64,000 nucleotides of DNA from positions 124,001 to 188,000 of the forward strand of contig NZ_BNBZ01000006.1 in the NCBI RefSeq assembly GCF_014656215.1, read 5' to 3'. Shown one piece after another: positions 62,316 through 64,000 of the stretch. The first letter of the stretch is position 1, and each line of letters begins with the position of its first letter. The notes under the pieces are model-generated. The model saw nothing but the letters and a program-made list of their open reading frames with translations. It made no database searches and was not told where the DNA came from. The translations under genes were made by a program, and so were the position numbers. Source of the stretch: Streptomyces zaomyceticus (GTDB taxonomy: Bacteria > Actinomycetota > Actinomycetes > Streptomycetales > Streptomycetaceae).

Positions 62316-63175
62316 GAGGAGGCCTTTCCGTAGCGGCGTGCCGGAGTGGTCGACGGCGGCGGGGCCGTGTCGAATCGGGTGCCGACGCGGTCGGCGAGGT
62401 GGGCGGTGCGGGGGACGAGACCGAGGGTGGGGGGCGCCATGGGCCGGGCCGCCTCTTCCGCGAACTCGACGCTCTCCAAGCCGAGTTCGGAGAGAAGGCG
62501 GGCGCGGAGCGCGGCCGGTGCGGGGTCGCCGGGGGAGCGGGGCCGGTCGAGGACGACAGCGGTGTCGTACGCGATGACACCGTCCCGCATCACCAGCACG
62601 CGGTCGGCGAGCAGCAGGGCCTCGTCCACGTCGTGGGTGGCGAGCAGGACCGTGCAGCCGCGCCGCCGCCACAGCTCGGCCAGCAGTCGACGGGCCTCGG
62701 CGCGGGCCGGTGCGGCGAGCGCGCCGAACGGGTCGTCGAGCAGCAGCAGGTCCGGGTCTCGCGCCAAGGCCCTTGCCAGGGAGATCCGTTGGATCTCGGG
62801 ATCGGAGAGGGTCCCCGGCCAGGAGCCCGAGCGATGGCCGAGACCGACCTCCTCCAGTGCCCGCTCCGCGACCGCCCTGACCGGCTTCCCGGGTCTTCCG
62901 AGCAGGACGTTGCGCCAGACCCGCCGCCACGGCGCGAGGCGCGGCGCCCGGACGGCGACGGCGCGGCGGCGCGGGACGAGGACGGTGCCGGAGATCTCCC
63001 GGTCGAGCCCGGCGAGGACCCGCAGGAGCGTGGACTTGCCGCTGCCGCTGTGGCCGAGGAGCACGGTGAACCGGCCCGCGTGCAGGGTCAGATCGAGCCC
63101 GTCGAGGACGCGGCGCCCGTCGAAGGAGCGGGTGAGGCCCTGGACGGTCACTGCCCGGTGAAGGTCGGTCGCCAT
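62312..63175 (-). CDS. SsuB-like ABC ATPase with degenerate catalytic motifs
   Basis: This 287-residue protein aligns with aliphatic-sulfonate importer ATPases. Walker A GHSGSGKST (41-49) and H-loop His181 are intact. However, the Q-loop Gln is Arg76, the signature reads LSDPE (123-127) instead of LSGGE/Q, the Walker B Glu is Asp148 and the D-loop Asp is Ala. The usual permease and binding protein genes are absent. The frame is open, so it is either decaying or reused for another role. Confidence 0.85.
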   Translation of the reverse strand: MATDLHRAVTVQGLTRSFDGRRVLDGLDLTLHAGRFTVLLGHSGSGKSTLLRVLAGLDREISGTVLVPRRRAVAVRAPRLAPWRRVWRNVLLGRPGKPVRAVAERALEEVGLGHRSGSWPGTLSDPEIQRISLARALARDPDLLLLDDPFGALAAPARAEARRLLAELWRRRGCTVLLATHDVDEALLLADRVLVMRDGVIAYDTAVVLDRPRSPGDPAPAALRARLLSELGLESVEFAEEAARPMAPPTLGLVPRTAHLADRVGTRFDTAPPPSTTPARRYGKASS

Positions 63176-63539
63176 GGCGGCAGCAGCCTTTCGAGGGAGC
63201 GGGCGTCGGCGTCGATCGACGTGCCGAAGGCCGGCTTCGGCCGAGCCGTGGCGAAGGGTTCGATGTCCGGTGATGCCGATGTCCCGGACGGGGAAGAGGG
63301 CGGGGATTCGGCTGGGGCGTGGCCTGCCGTCATGGCGGAACTCCGGGGGAGGAGAGGTGGGGAACGCGCGCCGGCGGCCGCGCGTGCGCGGCCGCAGGCG
63401 CGCACGGAGGTCGGGGCGTCAGCGGGGCGACGGAGCGTCAGGGCGACGACGGGCTCTCGGATCGCCCGAAACGGCGCGGCGGAACGCGCGCTTCGGCGCG
63501 GAGGACGCGCGAACCGGCGTCAGGGCGGGGAGAGGGGCG
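63176..63539. other. Leader-to-ssuB gap without a supported gene
   Basis: This 364-bp stretch separates the leader peptide from the ssuB-like gene, both on the minus strand. An 85-codon minus-strand frame (63148-63405) overlaps the ssuB start and is Pro/Ser/Ala-rich without a family. The main structure is the hairpin at 63366-63403. Confidence 0.55.
63366..63403 (-). terminator. Candidate attenuator hairpin downstream of the leader peptide
   Basis: Outer arms GCGCGCC (63366-63372) and GGCGCGC (63397-63403) and inner arms CGGCCGC (63375-63381) and GCGGCCG (63388-63394) give a long GC-only hairpin. It lies between the leader peptide and ssuB-like genes. Only two U residues follow it on the minus strand. 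Confidence 0.45.
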
Positions 63540-63623
63540 TCAGCAGCCGCGGGGACACGCGGCGGAGGCCACCCGCAGCAGGTCGATGTGACCGCGCGTG
63601 GTGAGCAGGGCTGTACGCAACAT
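63540..63623 (-). CDS. 27-residue cysteine-containing leader peptide of the sulfur operon
   Basis: ATG 63623 to TGA 63540 encodes a 27-residue peptide that begins MLRTALLTTRGHIDLLRVAS and ends with Cys-Pro-Arg-Gly-Cys. The RxHxDLLRxxSAAC pattern matches a family of actinobacterial putative leader peptides found before sulfur-assimilation genes, where ribosome stalling at Cys codons is thought to sense cysteine. No ribosome site is visible. The gene lies upstream of the ssuB-like and ssuD genes, as expected. Confidence 0.75.
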   Translation of the reverse strand: MLRTALLTTRGHIDLLRVASAACPRGC

Positions 63624-63784
63624 GGCGCGAACGTAGCGGTGGCCGCCCGCCGGGTCAACGGTGTCTCGGAGCATGGACGTGCGCATGTCCGGAAGGGGCC
63701 CCCGTCGGGAGGACGGCCATCAGTCCCGAGCTTGGCCGGATTTCATCTTGTGGCCGGTCCCCGGGGCCCCCTTTTGCCGATCGA

Positions 63785-63803
63785 TAAGGTTAGGCTAACC
63801 TCT
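63785..63803. promoter_or_regulatory. Iron box (DmdR/IdeR type)
   Basis: TAAGGTTAGGCTAACCTCT contains the perfect palindrome AGGTTAG-G-CTAACCT (63787-63801), close to the Streptomyces DmdR1 iron-box consensus. It ends 5 bp before the GTG of the following ABC ATPase gene. Confidence 0.88.
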
Positions 63804-63808
63804 GCGAC

Positions 63809-64000
63809 GTGCAAGCAGGTGAAGAGACCGCCGCGACTCCCCGTCCCCACGGTCATGAACTCTCGGCCACGGGTGTCACCGTGGCGTACGAAGGCGTCGA
63901 TGTCGTACACGACGCCTCCATGACGCTGCGCCCGGGCGAGGTGACCGTACTCGTCGGGCCCAACGGCAGCGGCAAGTCGACGCTGCTCCGCACGATCGCA
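63809..64000 (+). CDS. Siderophore-type ABC transporter ATPase, N-terminal part
   Basis: This frame runs off the right edge after 64 residues. After a 20-residue lead, [43 protein letters not shown] shows the FecE/FepC-type domain with Walker [13 protein letters not shown] 63809 is the first in-frame start after TAG at 63791-63793, has no ribosome site and lies right beside the iron box. It could be translated from a leaderless or very short leader. Iron-starvation control by DmdR is expected. Confidence 0.9.
   Translation, partial: MQAGEETAATPRPHGHELSATGVTVAYEGVDVVHDASMTLRPGEVTVLVGPNGSGKSTLLRTIA

Noticed and set aside
63148..63405. An 85-codon minus-strand frame before the ssuB-like gene as a missing ssu subunit
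   Set aside because: It overlaps the ssuB start, has no membrane segments or signal peptide and is low-complexity Pro/Ser/Ala, so it is neither permease nor binding protein.

Overview
The window is about 72% G+C by eye. It has the codon bias, GTG/TTG starts, purine-rich ribosome sites and gene set of a Streptomyces chromosome: ureFGD, MurT/GatD, a complete mce operon, a DmdR-type iron box, DUF6221 and PucR proteins, and TTA codons confined to a regulator. No rRNA, tRNA, CRISPR array, insertion sequence or prophage is visible.

Layout. 1-1613 is the end of a urease cluster (ureF tail, ureG, ureD). 1794-13792 carries mostly housekeeping genes: a secreted tripeptidyl aminopeptidase, an epimerase, a PlsC acyltransferase, a DUF3048 lipoprotein, a GAF/SpoIIE/HATPase phosphatase, CtaG, phosphofructokinase, the lipid II amidation pair MurT/GatD and a peptide deformylase. 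13918-15944 is a TetR gene divergent from an acyl-CoA dehydrogenase with a clear palindrome between them. 16411-17784 has small conserved genes and a VOC protein.

17928-37035 may be a functional island: a cytochrome P450, a PucR regulator with two TTA (bldA-type) codons, three secreted proteins of unknown function, and a 13-gene mce lipid importer operon (ATPase, two permeases, six Mce proteins, four Mce-associated proteins). The mce promoter region contains four copies of a 20-bp motif close to TTTGTCTCCGTGGTGACAAA, set as two pairs 32-33 bp apart. I infer a lipid- or sterol-type import system under its own operator set.

At about 37460 a deletion scar joins the 3' halves of a CGNR zinc-finger gene and an MFS gene head to head. 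38039-45952 holds a glutamine methyltransferase, glutathione peroxidase, a DUF6011 protein, an unknown protein, an Rnl5-type RNA ligase, TesB thioesterase, a Ski2-like helicase and a membrane metal-dependent hydrolase. 46015-49601 encodes a heterodimeric ABC exporter whose two nucleotide-binding domains are degenerate in complementary ways. 49795-52978 is a convergent pair of secreted glycan-acting proteins (PNGase A-like and GH109-like). 53198-58630 has a large FAD/Fe-S dehydrogenase and a MarR-ABC exporter unit, followed by a 19-residue hydrophobic micropeptide with its own ribosome site and terminator. 58937-62315 has a short MltG paralogue, a flavin oxidoreductase and an SsuD-like monooxygenase. 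The SsuD gene follows an SsuB-like ATPase that has lost most of its catalytic motifs and a 27-residue cysteine-containing leader peptide. The window ends in an iron-box-controlled siderophore-type ABC ATPase.

Gene ends are often marked by strong hairpins between convergent genes. Several 3' ends also carry short direct repeats (22-35 bp) at or near the stop codon.
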